Assembly (NCBI RefSeq): GCF_014202495.1
Contig: NZ_JACHHA010000011.1
Span: 1 to 64,000 of the forward strand
Direction: 5' to 3'
DNA: 64,000 nt
DNA from: Cerasibacillus quisquiliarum
GTDB taxonomy: Bacteria > Bacillota > Bacilli > Bacillales > Amphibacillaceae
The notes under the pieces are model-generated. The model had not been told where the DNA came from. It ran no database searches and saw nothing but the letters and a program-made list of their open reading frames with translations. Positions 1 to 9,900 of the stretch are shown here, piece by piece. A program made the translations under genes and the position numbers. How positions within the stretch are numbered: position 1 is the stretch's first letter; each line of letters begins with the position of its first letter.

Positions 1-95
1 AAAGCCACCGAATTAAATATAGGAAGTCTATATTTTAATCGGAAAATGTTCAAAATTAATGAGCAAAAAGTGTTCAATTTTACTTGACGGTTACA
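1..95. mobile_element. possible insertion-sequence end (IS21-like)
   Basis: Read on the minus strand, the DUF3800-like frame continues to about position 96, where the sequence changes to one starting TGTAACCGTC. Two sub-repeats follow 24 bp apart, TGTTCAAAATTA (47-58) and TGTTCAATTTTA (71-82). A TGT terminus plus short internal repeats is what IS21-type ends look like. No transposase is inside the window, so this is an inference from the end alone. Confidence 0.3.
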
Positions 96-710
96 CTTCC
101 CTAACAATTCATTTATATAGCCTTGAATCATTCTTAACTGCCTTGTACTGTAACCCATTTTTTCCCTATAAAATTTCGTATCATTTTGAGGGTATTTTAA
201 CATCAATTCATTTAGACGCTTCATTTCTTTGATGTCATATTGTGTTTTAAAAAGGAGGAAGTTCCCAGTATAATCACTTACATTAACTTTATCTATTTCA
301 TTACTATTGTTCCAGTGATATATTAATATTCTTTTATGAAATTTATCTAAGTTATAATTTTCTATTAATAATCGATAAATTAAATCACTTTTAACTAAAT
401 TAGATATACTTATTTTTTGATTATTTCTTTCTTGATATTTTTTCTCTACAATAAAAACAACAATGCCTAGTAAAATATCAACTATTTGTAAAGGAATACT
501 TTTCTCTGAACAAGCTTGTTCTACCCTGTTTACTTTATATCCAAGGTTTCTGTATGCCGAATGAGCATTCATCTGTTCTTTTAATTTATTCTCAAGCTTA
601 ATTTTGTCGTATTCACTATTCTCATCAATAATAATATCTACTTGTTTTCCTACATCTAATCTTCTTGTTAATCCGTAAAAAAGTCTTTCTGGAATCTTTA
701 CATAAACAGT
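96..710 (-). pseudogene. DUF3800-like protein remnant, both ends lost
   Basis: An open minus-strand frame of about 200 codons with no start: a TAG stop lies just upstream (711-713), and the reading before it continues in another frame, which suggests a frameshift as well. The visible protein has VDIIIDENSEY, then a helical stretch, then the SIPLQIVDILLGIVVF segment. This order resembles the C-terminal half of DUF3800 proteins, RNase H-like proteins common in phage and defence islands. The 3' end runs into the probable IS end at about position 95. The family call rests on the D/Q-x-x-D pattern only. Confidence 0.45.
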
Positions 711-780
711 CTAAATGTCATATTGAACTTGAAGTAAACTTTTATGTATGTTAACATGTTTATTAACATATACTAAAAAT

Positions 781-878
781 GAACTGGCTTTTCCCCCCTA
801 ACGTTTTGCAGGGCTGGAGCAGTTCTATAAACACCCTTTCCTTGCTAACGTCTTGCTAGGTTGGGGTGTTTTGTTTTT
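781..878 (+). terminator. two tandem hairpins sharing a loop motif
   Basis: The first hairpin has arms GAACTG (781-786) and CAGTTC (820-825). The second has AACACCC (830-836) and GGGGTGTT (863-870), followed by a T-rich run, as in a rightward rho-independent terminator. Both loops carry CTAACGTYTTGC (798-809 and 845-856), so they look like two copies of one element with different stems. No rightward gene precedes them in the window. Confidence 0.5.
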
Positions 879-913
879 ATAAAAGAGAAAGACAACTCTC
901 GTCATCTTTCTCT

Positions 914-1249
914 TTAAAAAATCTTCCTCACCACTTCTTCATCCAATATCCGCTTTCGTTCCTTCCAGTCTGGCATATGGAGTTGGAGTTGATTAAAAAA
1001 GTGTTCATCATGATCTGGGTATATGAAATGTAGTAGTTCGTGGAGAACAACGTAATCGATACAATGTTTTGGTGCGATAATAAGATTTTTATTGAGTATT
1101 ATTTTTTGTTCGCGTGTGAGACAGCTTCCCCAGCGGACAGTCATCTTTCGTATCTGCAAATCGGGCTTAAGAATCCCCTTGTGACTTAACTTATTATGCA
1201 TTCTTGTTAGTGCGTCATGATAAATAACCTGACGGCGCTCGTCATACAA
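914..1249 (-). CDS. truncated YgjP-like (M48/DUF45) metallopeptidase
   Basis: The 111-residue product keeps the catalytic half of the YgjP metallopeptidase family: an RWGSC motif (residues 39-43), the zinc-binding HELLH (70-74), and a downstream histidine-rich segment around residue 80 that would supply the third ligand. Family members are usually about 230 residues, so the N-terminal half is missing. The only possible start is a TTG, two codons after an in-frame TAA, with no convincing ribosome binding site. I read it as a decayed gene, although a short product is possible. YgjP-type genes often sit beside type I restriction-modification genes (known of the family), which fits the accessory look of this edge. 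Confidence 0.6.
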   Translation of the reverse strand: MYDERRQVIYHDALTRMHNKLSHKGILKPDLQIRKMTVRWGSCLTREQKIILNKNLIIAPKHCIDYVVLHELLHFIYPDHDEHFFNQLQLHMPDWKERKRILDEEVVRKIF

Positions 1250-1299
1250 GTTTTAAGCATTATCTTATAAGATTTTAAAGACTTGGAAAGAAAAACACA

Positions 1300-3351
1300 T
1301 TATTTATAAGTTGGTTTATTTTCCGCTACATAGATATCTTTTTTAAAAAATTCGTCTGGTCTATATTCCTGTATATTTTTAATACGTTCTTTTAAATAAT
1401 TAGCGAGTGGCTTGTTTGTACAGAATACAAAGCAACCTTTTTGCCCTCTTGTTAACAAAGTTCGGTATGTATTTCTAATAATATCATCTGCAAGTTTTGT
1501 TGCTTTTTCTGGTTTTTCTTTCATCATCTTTTTTATACCAAATAATGAACGATCTGTTTTAGCCCGCTTTGTATAGTCTGTTTGAACTCTTCCTTCTTGG
1601 TAAATTAAATCATCTCCTATAATGACACCTACATAATCAAACTCAAGTCCTTGACACGTATGAATAACACCCGCTTCATTGACAGAATCTTTATCGATTG
1701 CCCATGTTTCTGTATTACCTAAGTTCCAACTAATACCGAAGTTATGTTCAGGAATGACAATATCTGGAACATCTGACTTCATTCTCGTATCTTTATTCCA
1801 ATCCCAACAATACCCTGCAACAACCCTTGATTTATTATTTACTTTATTTAACTCCTTAATATCATTTAAGAGAATATTAGGATCATCATATACTCTAAAA
1901 TCATAATCTTTTCCAATATAATTCATATTAGCTGTTTTCCTAATTTGTAATACATCATCTATCCAGGCTAAATAACCATCAGATCCATTACATCTAAATT
2001 GAGATATTAATTCAGTTTTATGTAAATCCCCCTTCAATTCATGAGCAAACTTTTCTATTAAGTCAATACTCCCTATATCTTTAATAGTCACTTTTTGGTG
2101 TTCATCAATAAAAAATATTGTTGTTTTAGCCGCATTTATTAATTCTTTAACTTGATTTTCACCTAAATTCTGAAACAATCCCGACTTTTCATTAAGTCGA
2201 TGTGCTTCATCAACAATTAATACATCAAATTCATCTTTTGAAGCATTAAAATAGCTTCCCGAACCCTTAAATAAATTATCAATATGAGATTTTTTGAAAT
2301 CTCTTTTTAATTTATTTGAATAAATGTGTCTTGGTGCTGCATTTTTTGTAACATATTGTGCTACCATTCCTCTATTAGTCAATTCAACTAATAGATTTAT
2401 AGCTAAAACTGATTTGCCTGTTCCAGGACCTCCCTCAACAACTAAAACTTGTTTAGTGTTTGTCCGCTGTGCAGCATTAACAATTTGTAAAGCTTTTTCA
2501 TAAACAACCTTTTGTTCATCAATCATAATAAACTCTTGATTTCCTTTTAACATAGAGTTTAATGAGTCTTGCAGGGACTTAGATGGACGTATTTTTCCTT
2601 TTTCAATTTTATATAACGTTTTCTTTCCGTCACCATATTTTATATACTTTTTGATAAAGTTACGTAGTTTAGCTGCATCACCTTTTGCAAATATTGGAGC
2701 CTTATTAATGTAATAATTGTATATATCATCTGTTAGCGGATCATCGTCCTTATGAATAATATAATTATGTAAATATGCACAGGGGTATAACTCAATATTT
2801 TCCTGTTGTACCGTTTCGTTAAAATCTTTTATTAATGACGCATATGACCAAGCTTGGTAAGAAGGATGTGTTGTTTCAACCATTCCATACCTCATTGGTG
2901 TTTTTACAATTGCTTCCTTACCTTCTATCTTTTCAATTTTTTCCCATTGCTTAAGTTCGACAATAATAATAGATCCAATTGATTCTTTTGATTTACCTGT
3001 TATTAAAAAATCAACTCGTTTAGAGGAATACGGTATTCTAAATTCAATGGCAACTCCCGAATCTTTAGGTATCTCTGGATCCATAAGAACCCTAAACATG
3101 AATTGCATCGAATTATCCCATGACCTTACTTCTGCTTCATTTACTGACCCAATCTTTTCATTAAAATTGTTAATAATATTATTCGTCAATTCATCATTAA
3201 AGACGTCTTGTAGAAATTCTTGTTTTGTTGATTCATATATTAGCATAGAATCCCCCCTAATTACTCTATATTTATCTACGTTAAAATGTCCAAGCCCTTT
3301 TATTTTTTTGTGGTTCGATCTTAGTCTGTAGTTTACACTTTCTAATTCCAT
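1300..3351 (-). CDS. nuclease-helicase, DUF2075 / Schlafen group 3-like
   Basis: The N-terminal part has a PD-(D/E)XK-like signature: VDFLITG (D about residue 115) followed by IIIVELKQ (E133, K135). After it comes a P-loop helicase domain with Walker A GGPGTGKS (308-315), Walker B DVLIVDEAHR (377-386) and a conserved QFRCNGSDGYL motif, the DUF2075 arrangement also called the Schlafen group 3 DNA/RNA helicase domain. It is probably a cytosolic ATP-dependent nuclease; a role in phage defence is inferred from its remnant-rich surroundings. The start is ATG at 3351, or TTG one codon earlier, behind AAAGGA. The gene looks intact and monocistronic. Its substrate is unknown. Confidence 0.75.
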   Translation of the reverse strand: MELESVNYRLRSNHKKIKGLGHFNVDKYRVIRGDSMLIYESTKQEFLQDVFNDELTNNIINNFNEKIGSVNEAEVRSWDNSMQFMFRVLMDPEIPKDSGVAIEFRIPYSSKRVDFLITGKSKESIGSIIIVELKQWEKIEKIEGKEAIVKTPMRYGMVETTHPSYQAWSYASLIKDFNETVQQENIELYPCAYLHNYIIHKDDDPLTDDIYNYYINKAPIFAKGDAAKLRNFIKKYIKYGDGKKTLYKIEKGKIRPSKSLQDSLNSMLKGNQEFIMIDEQKVVYEKALQIVNAAQRTNTKQVLVVEGGPGTGKSVLAINLLVELTNRGMVAQYVTKNAAPRHIYSNKLKRDFKKSHIDNLFKGSGSYFNASKDEFDVLIVDEAHRLNEKSGLFQNLGENQVKELINAAKTTIFFIDEHQKVTIKDIGSIDLIEKFAHELKGDLHKTELISQFRCNGSDGYLAWIDDVLQIRKTANMNYIGKDYDFRVYDDPNILLNDIKELNKVNNKSRVVAGYCWDWNKDTRMKSDVPDIVIPEHNFGISWNLGNTETWAIDKDSVNEAGVIHTCQGLEFDYVGVIIGDDLIYQEGRVQTDYTKRAKTDRSLFGIKKMMKEKPEKATKLADDIIRNTYRTLLTRGQKGCFVFCTNKPLANYLKERIKNIQEYRPDEFFKKDIYVAENKPTYK

Positions 3352-3753
3352 CAATTCATGTTTTCCTTTGAATAGCCCTTTATAAAAATCGGCTTTGTTA
3401 TCTTTCGTTTGCTACCATTTATGACAAAATCCAACATTTTATTTAACATATAGTCACAACCTTGTATACTACTATAGTCCTATTCGACTACATTATACCA
3501 AATATTTTAATTTATTCAGAGTTTTTATATCCAATTATTGGATATAATGTTATATTGTTCAATATTTGTCAACATAATAAGATAAATTTAGAGTAAAGAG
3601 AGGCTACACTAAAAACTACTATCACTAAATATAATGTGCTTTTACATTATTAAACTTCTACCAATAGCCTTGATTTACTTGAATAAAAAAAGGATTGTCA
3701 TTTAAGTCGTTTTCTGACTTTTGATAACAATCCTTAAACTATTAAAAGCAAAC
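3352..3753. other. intergenic region, about 400 bp
   Basis: This A+T-rich gap lies upstream of the nuclease-helicase and downstream of the coiled-coil gene. It holds one clear terminator (3684-3735). I see no other gene, RNA or repeat in it. The helicase promoter should lie in 3355-3600, but no strong -35/-10 pair stands out. Confidence 0.5.
3684..3735 (-). terminator. terminator of the coiled-coil gene
   Basis: The arms AAGGATTGT and ACAATCCTT enclose an inner stem AAGTC/GACTT. Read leftward, the hairpin is followed by a run of T. It sits about 20 bp past the stop of the gene at 3754. Confidence 0.85.
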
Positions 3754-4380
3754 TCACTCTACTGGTGTCAAAGTTACTTGTGCTGCTGCCTTTATGACGT
3801 CTCCATCTTCTGCAAAAAACACATAATTCCCTCTTCCGACTGTTCCACCACCGAGGATTGTGTTTACTTTCAATCCACCGTATTCATCTCGTACGACAAA
3901 ATTTGATGATCCGCTTGCTTCATATCTCCCTGTTGGAACATCTTCTCCGACAATCCATTCACCGGCTATTAGATTGATTGGCTTGCCTTTCGCTTCTAAA
4001 ATATCTCCTTCTAATGATTTTAATTCGCTTTTTTTATCCTTTATTGTAGTTTTTAGCGATTTCACCTCAGATTTGTGTTCTTCTTTTTTACTTTTCAAAT
4101 CCGTTAATTCTTTCTCTACATCTTCTTTCTGGTCAATTAGCTTTTTTACTTTATCATATTCATTCTGTTTATCATCTAATTTCGAAGTCACTTCTTCAAG
4201 CTCTTTTTCTGCTTCCAAAACTTTACTCTGTATGTCATCGTAGGTAACTTTCTCATCATTTAATGTTGTCGTAGCACTACTGCTACCGATTGAATACGTT
4301 ATGATCAGTACTAATATGATTCCGATTGTCTTCCATAATTTCTTTGATTTTGCAATATGACTTTTCTTCTTTTGTTCCAT
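3754..4380 (-). CDS. membrane-anchored coiled-coil protein, unknown function
   Basis: The 208-residue protein has a lysine-rich N-terminus, one membrane segment (about 17-35), and a long Glu/Lys heptad-like coiled coil (about 50-130). A compact C-terminal domain follows, with the pattern GEWIVGEDVPTGRY, then GG..VG, then a terminal valine-rich strand. The C-terminal domain resembles small beta domains that I have seen in Bacillus and phage hypothetical proteins, but I cannot name the family. Topology predicts the coiled coil and domain outside the cell. It is flanked by terminators on both sides, so it is probably a single-gene unit. Confidence 0.75.
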   Translation of the reverse strand: MEQKKKSHIAKSKKLWKTIGIILVLIITYSIGSSSATTTLNDEKVTYDDIQSKVLEAEKELEEVTSKLDDKQNEYDKVKKLIDQKEDVEKELTDLKSKKEEHKSEVKSLKTTIKDKKSELKSLEGDILEAKGKPINLIAGEWIVGEDVPTGRYEASGSSNFVVRDEYGGLKVNTILGGGTVGRGNYVFFAEDGDVIKAAAQVTLTPVE

Positions 4381-4595
4381 TTAATACCCTCCCACATAAA
4401 TTAGCTGTAAAGATATTTGTTGATCTACTAAAAAAGTGCAGTTAACTAATCCTTTACCCCCCCTAGTCCGGTATCGTTTCAATATTCAATATAGCAAATA
4501 AGGTAGACATATATTTGTCTATCTTTATATTTTGAGTTTTATAGAGATAAAATCTTCATAAGTTATCAATCATATTTTAATAACATAACAAAACA

Positions 4596-4650
4596 TTTCC
4601 ATAAAAACAGACGTCCGCAATCATCTTCTCATTGCAAACGTCTTCTTCTT
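4596..4650 (-). terminator. terminator of the YjdM-like gene
   Basis: The arms AGACGTCCGCAAT and ATTGCAAACGTCT form an interrupted stem. Read leftward they are followed by GTTTTTATGG. The hairpin lies directly after the stop codon of the gene at 4656. Confidence 0.75.
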
Positions 4651-4655
4651 TAAGC

Positions 4656-5003
4656 TTAAGCCTTCTTCACAAATTCTGATTTTAATTTCATTGCGCCTAT
4701 TCCATCTATCTTACAATCAATATTATGACCGTCAACAGCATCATGGATGAGGCGAATTCCTTTTACTTTTGTTCCTTGTTTTACGACGGACGAGCTGCCT
4801 TTTATCTTAAGGTCTTTGATTACGTTTACGGTGTCACCGTCTTCAAGAACTTGTCCATGTGCATCTTTTATTGTTGATTCGTCATCGTTTTCTTCTACTT
4901 CATTTTCCATCCATTCGTGCGCACATTCGGGACAGACGAATAAGTCACGATCTTCATACGTGTATTCTGAGTTACATTGTGGGCAATTCGGTAATGCTGT
5001 CAT
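4656..5003 (-). CDS. zinc-ribbon protein, YjdM/PhnA family
   Basis: The 115-residue protein opens with a zinc ribbon, CPQC (about residues 7-10) and CPEC (about 25-28). A linker and the family's C-terminal beta domain follow ([17 protein letters not shown] and KVKGIRLI). These are the hallmarks of the YjdM/PhnA family. Despite the historical name 'alkylphosphonate utilization protein', its biochemical role is not established, and no phosphonate gene lies nearby. I chose the ATG at 5003 because AGGAGTGAAGAA precedes it; the longer upstream reading frame has no such site. It has its own terminator. Confidence 0.85.
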   Translation of the reverse strand: MTALPNCPQCNSEYTYEDRDLFVCPECAHEWMENEVEENDDESTIKDAHGQVLEDGDTVNVIKDLKIKGSSSVVKQGTKVKGIRLIHDAVDGHNIDCKIDGIGAMKLKSEFVKKA

Positions 5004-5137
5004 TTCTTCACTCCTAATGCATTTATCGTCTACCACATCTTATCATGTATAATAAATAATGAATAGCTTAATTCAAAGATTAGGATTGACTGTTATATTG
5101 TACTAATAATACACCATATTTTGGAGGAGTTACAATA

Positions 5138-5296
5138 ATGATTGTGACTGTGTTCAAAGTATTATTACTCTTTATGATTGCCGTGTCATTCATCTATGTT
5201 AGTGGGGAAGATAAAGATAAGGACTTAAGAACACAAATGACAGCCATTTGTATCGCTGCGATCATCGCTTTTCTCATTGCGGAGAAATTTTTATGA
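5138..5296 (+). CDS. small two-helix membrane protein
   Basis: A 52-codon rightward gene with a strong ribosome binding site (TTGGAGGAGT, 7 nt before ATG). The product has two hydrophobic segments (about 4-20 and 34-50) separated by a charged loop rich in D, K and E. A TTGACT element lies about 50 bp upstream and may be the -35. The codon pattern and the Shine-Dalgarno make it likely real. I do not recognise the family. It is the only rightward gene in the first 21 kb. Confidence 0.65.
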   Translation: MIVTVFKVLLLFMIAVSFIYVSGEDKDKDLRTQMTAICIAAIIAFLIAEKFL

Positions 5297-5365
5297 AAAC
5301 ATATACAGATAGAACTTACAAGCTCTATCCACATTATATTCAATCATATATTTTTAACGTTTATC

Positions 5366-5644
5366 TTAGCTAACTTGCCATGGTCTGGCCGATTGACTTC
5401 GCTTTGTCACTTTTTGAATCGCTGTTGTTGTTAATTGTTCTTTTGTCCTTATCTGTGGTTCTTTACCCTTTTCAATCGTGTGCTTTAATTTTTTATCCAG
5501 TCGATAAACAATCGGCGGTTTAAAAACTCTCTTAGCTATTGCATCACATGTTGGACATGTTGAATATTGTTTATTTCCCTTTGTACTTCGATGCCATTCC
5601 GTGAACTCTCCACACACATTACATTTAAATGTATAATAAGCCAT
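5366..5644 (-). CDS. fmdB: FmdB-type zinc-ribbon protein
   Basis: The 92-residue protein begins YTFKCNVCG and later has TCPTCDAIAKRVFK, the four cysteines of the FmdB zinc ribbon. FmdB was described as the putative regulator of formamidase in methylotrophs; its mechanism is not settled. Here it starts 12 bp after fmdA, with an AGGAGAG site before the ATG, so the two are almost certainly cotranscribed. The C-terminal third is basic and low in complexity, which is usual for the family. Confidence 0.85.
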   Translation of the reverse strand: MAYYTFKCNVCGEFTEWHRSTKGNKQYSTCPTCDAIAKRVFKPPIVYRLDKKLKHTIEKGKEPQIRTKEQLTTTAIQKVTKRSQSARPWQVS

Positions 5645-5656
5645 CTTGATTCTCTC

Positions 5657-6856
5657 CTATAAAGGCATAATATCTTTTTTAAAGATTGCTTTTGGTATTG
5701 CAAGCGTTGCACAAGTGTTTGGTATATCAACCACACCTGCTAAATGAGCTTGAACAGGTGCTGCACTTAAGAGCATAAAAGCTTGTTCGCCTGTATATCC
5801 AACTGTTTTTAAATAATCTATCGCATTAAGGCATGCATTTTTAAAAGCAACGTTCGCATCTAAATATGTTTGTTTTCCATTCTCTTCAACTGACACACCT
5901 TGAAAGACAAGATATTCGTTATAATTTGGATTTACTGGACCAGGTTCATAAAGTGGGTTTTTCTTTATATTATATTTTTCCATACCACCTTTAATCACAT
6001 TAACACGTAATTCGATCCAACCGGACATTTCAATTGCACCGCAAAATGTAATTTCTCCATCACCTTGTGAGAAGTGTAGATCTCCGACAGAAAGTTTGGC
6101 ACCATCTACAAAAACTGGAAAATAAGCTCTCGAACCTTTTGATAAGTCTTTAATATCACAGTTTCCTCCGTTCTCACGTGGTGGAACTGTACGTGCTCCT
6201 TCTCTTGCTACACGATCAAATTCTGCTCCCTTTAAATTGCCTAAAATAGCACCTTCTGGCGTCGGGAGATTCGCTAATGGTGGGATGCGGTTAGGATTTT
6301 TGGAAACGAGTTCTCGCTCACGGCGATTCCATTCATCTAACATCTCTTGTGATGGTGCCACCCCCATTAATCCAGGATGTAAGATACCTGCAAATTCCAC
6401 ATCTGGTATATGACGAGAAGATGTATAAATACCATGAAAATCCCATATCGATTTATTCGCTTCTGGAAAATGATCGACTAGAAAGTTACCACCATTTTCT
6501 TTTGCAAAAATACCACCAAATCCCCAAGCTTGTTCGCGGAAAATACCGATATCTAAAATATCAACAACGAGCAGATCACCAGGTTCAGCTCCATTTACAT
6601 GTACAGGACCACTTAACACGTGAACACGTTCAAGTTGAACATGACGAATGTCAGAGGGATCATCATTATTTTTAATTTGACCATCTGTCCAGTCTTTACA
6701 TTCAAATCGAAACGCTTCTCCTGGATTGACGGAACAAATAGCTGGAATATCAGGGTGCCAACGATTATGCCCAACTTGTGACCATTCTTCCATTGGTTTG
6801 TCCAATTCAATTTCAAACAAGGTTTTAATTCCTTTGTTTTGCTTATCTAACGCCAA
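5657..6856 (-). CDS. fmdA: formamidase (acetamidase/formamidase family)
   Basis: This 399-residue cytosolic amidohydrolase hydrolyses formamide to formate and ammonia. Features of FmdA are the early HNRWHPDIPAI, the GDLLVVDILDI strand, WGFGGIFAKENGG, the HPGLMGVAPS segment, and GDLHFSQGDGEITFCGAIE around the active site. Length matches the Methylophilus-type enzyme. The start is a TTG with AAGGAGATAAAG in front; no ATG fits. It is the first gene of an fmdA-fmdB unit. A second, diverged family member lies at 37554, so the substrate of each should be treated as inferred. Confidence 0.9.
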   Translation of the reverse strand: MALDKQNKGIKTLFEIELDKPMEEWSQVGHNRWHPDIPAICSVNPGEAFRFECKDWTDGQIKNNDDPSDIRHVQLERVHVLSGPVHVNGAEPGDLLVVDILDIGIFREQAWGFGGIFAKENGGNFLVDHFPEANKSIWDFHGIYTSSRHIPDVEFAGILHPGLMGVAPSQEMLDEWNRRERELVSKNPNRIPPLANLPTPEGAILGNLKGAEFDRVAREGARTVPPRENGGNCDIKDLSKGSRAYFPVFVDGAKLSVGDLHFSQGDGEITFCGAIEMSGWIELRVNVIKGGMEKYNIKKNPLYEPGPVNPNYNEYLVFQGVSVEENGKQTYLDANVAFKNACLNAIDYLKTVGYTGEQAFMLLSAAPVQAHLAGVVDIPNTCATLAIPKAIFKKDIMPL

Positions 6857-6943
6857 CGTCTTTATCTCCTTCCTTAAGATTCATATTAGTACAATATACG
6901 ATAAGGACTCTAAATTTATGTCACTTTAACCTAGTTACACAGC

Positions 6944-6984
6944 TAAAATCCCCTGCCTTACAATAAGAAGACAGGGGATTTAAT
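6944..6984 (-). terminator. terminator of the glycosidase-phosphoesterase gene
   Basis: The stem AAATCCCCTG(C/T)C and GACAGGGGATTT lies just past the stop codon. A nearly identical terminator follows the gene at 12022, part of a duplicated 3' end. Confidence 0.9.
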
Positions 6985-9900
6985 TAATTATATTTTCTCT
7001 TGCGATACATCAGAAGTGCTAAACCTAAGATAGTCATCATAACACCGACGAAAACCCAATGATATATCGATGTTGCCGTGTTTGGTAATTTTTTATGACC
7101 TTGTTGATTATCTTCATTCATTTCCTTGTTCTTACTTCCAGCTTTATGCTGACTTGATTTATCTTTTCCTTGACGTTTTTCAGATTGCCCATTGTTATCC
7201 TGTTTATCACTAATACTTATACCTGGTTTATTGTTACCGTCTTGTTCATCTTTATTACCACCGTCGTTAGGGTGAGTTGGTTTTTCTTTACCTGGTCTTT
7301 CTTTACCCGGTTTTTCTTCATTAGAATCTCCCGGCTCTTCATTTTCGGGTTTTTCCGGTTGTTCTTTATCATCATCTCCAGGTTCTTCACCTGGATCAAC
7401 AGGAGGAGCTTCTTCTTCCTTGAGTACTGTGACTTTAAAGCTATCTTCAATATCTTGATAACTAAATTCTACTGTTGCCTCTCCTTCTTTATTAGCAATA
7501 AGCTTGCCGTCTTTAATTGTTACGAACGGATTCGGTTTATAGTATAGTAAGCTTGCATCAATAGCAAATTTGTTTCCATAGTAATCAGTTGCTGTTGCAT
7601 TGATTATTATTTCATCACCAACATTTACTGTATCTTGTAGTGGAGAAACGTCTAGTTTATAAATATCAACAGATTCTGGATCAACGACTCGAACAGTAAT
7701 TGGTTCAGATCGCTTGTCATATGTTTCATCGTCTAAGTAAAGTGATTCACCTATGACTGCATACACTTCCGCTTCACCAATCTGTTTTGCAATAATTTCA
7801 TTATGTTCGCCAATTTCTATAACATCTGGATTAGAAGAAATGAAACGTAAATCGAGTAATCCATCTTTATTTAATTGCATAAGCGATACGAAATAGTTTG
7901 CTCTCAATTCACGGAAGTCACCGTAAACATCTAACTGACGTGAAGCTCCTTTAGCAATATCAAGTGTTTTCTCATTTACTTGAAATGTATCATCATGGAT
8001 ATACATATCCGTTAAATATGGAACAAATTTCCAAGTTGTCTCCTGATCTCTTATTTGTAAAACGGACGTTCCTAATAAGTTACCATTTTCATTCGGTACG
8101 TATTTCTTCAATGCACCTTCACCGTTAATCGTATAAAGAACGCCATCTTTTTCCCATTTTTCTGCGACATGTAAATGCCCTGTCATGACATGAATATTTT
8201 TTTCTGGGTTGTTTTTCTTATAGTCTCCTAATATGCCTTCCAACATTTCGACATCTGCTTGCTCCATTTCATGACCTGTTCCCCATTTATCACGTGGTGT
8301 CACATGGGTAGCGACAATGACGTTTTGTTTTGAATGATTGTCTAAAACTTTTTGTAGATAATCAAATTGTGTTGAATCAGAATGTGAAATAGACTGTCCT
8401 AATGACGAATTTAATACGACAACTAATGTATTACCATATTCAAGATGATAAGTAGCTGAGCCAAAGTAGTCATAATAAGGGCTTAAATCGCCTTGGAACG
8501 CTTCGTGATTTCCCGCCACAGCTAAATAGTCTTTTCTTGTCACTTTCGAAAATTCTTCTGTTAATGTTTTCTCAAACTCTTCTGTTTTCCCTTGATCAAC
8601 CATATCACCTAAATGAATCACCAATTCAGAGTCATCTTGATTCAGACGGTTCATAAAATGTTTTCCAAAGCCTGATAAATGTGTATCTGTAACGAATGAA
8701 ATATTAAAGTTATTCGGATCTTTCGGTTGTTTGACCGCTTTAACTTCAAATGTTACTTCATATGGTTCCATACTGTTACCAGCATTGTCTTGTGCTTGAA
8801 TAACTGCTACATGTTTACCATCTTTTAGTTCATGTGAAATAGCGTAGCCCCAGCCTGTTTTTTCATCATAGAATGTTTCTAGTTTTTCTTCATCTACGAG
8901 AACTTGAACACTTTCTGAATCCACACCTGTTTTATCATCAGATAACTTAAATGTTACTCTTGGTATTGGTGTTTTCTCCACTGCAGTCGCTGTAGGTGTT
9001 ACTTGAGATATTTCTGGTGCCTTTTCGTCCGGGCTTAAATCAATCGTAAAAATTTCATCCAAATATGGCACCGCTTCATTACCTTGTTTATCCTTAGCTG
9101 TTAAAACGACATGATAATCCTCTTCTGCTAGATGAGTAAACTCTGCTGTTACTTTAACTGATTCATCATCTTGCACGCTGATTTGTGGTTTAACTTCTTT
9201 ATCATTAACCATTAACTGAATCGTTTCTAAATCGACTCCAGATTTATCATCACGAATCACCGCATCGAAAGTAAAATGGTCAGCTAGGACGAGTGATGAT
9301 TTAGGATTAATTAATGAAATTTCTGGTCCCTTCACATCGAGATCATTGTTATAAATCCACTGAATATCGTCAATATAAACAGTTCCTTTAGCATTTGAAT
9401 CACCCTGAATTTTTTTATCAAGTTCTACAAGATAAATCTGGTATAAATTAATTGGTGTTACATAATCTTCAGGGATATCTACTTCTAAAAAGCGCCATCC
9501 ATTCCATGCTTGCTTACCACTTGTTAAGTTGAGAGTTTTATTTTGCCCATTTCCATCTTTCACAACAGCACGAACCCATGGAACAGGGCTACCATCAGAA
9601 TAAACCCACATACCGAGTTTCTTTGGCAAAACATCTGCTATGACGTGGTCTGGAGCTGGTTGTCCATACGGATACATGTTAGCATACATGGCACCATTAC
9701 CTGTGACCCAGCCACCATAATGATAATCTAATTTTAAACTATGTTGGCCATTTTTTACGACTTCATCAGACACAGTATAATGATAAGTTCTGACGAAATT
9801 TCGACTCCCTTCAAATGGCTCGTCTCCAAGATTAAAATTCTCCATATCTTGAATCATTTTATTAGCAATGCCTACACTAATAGAAATTTCTTCTTTCAAG

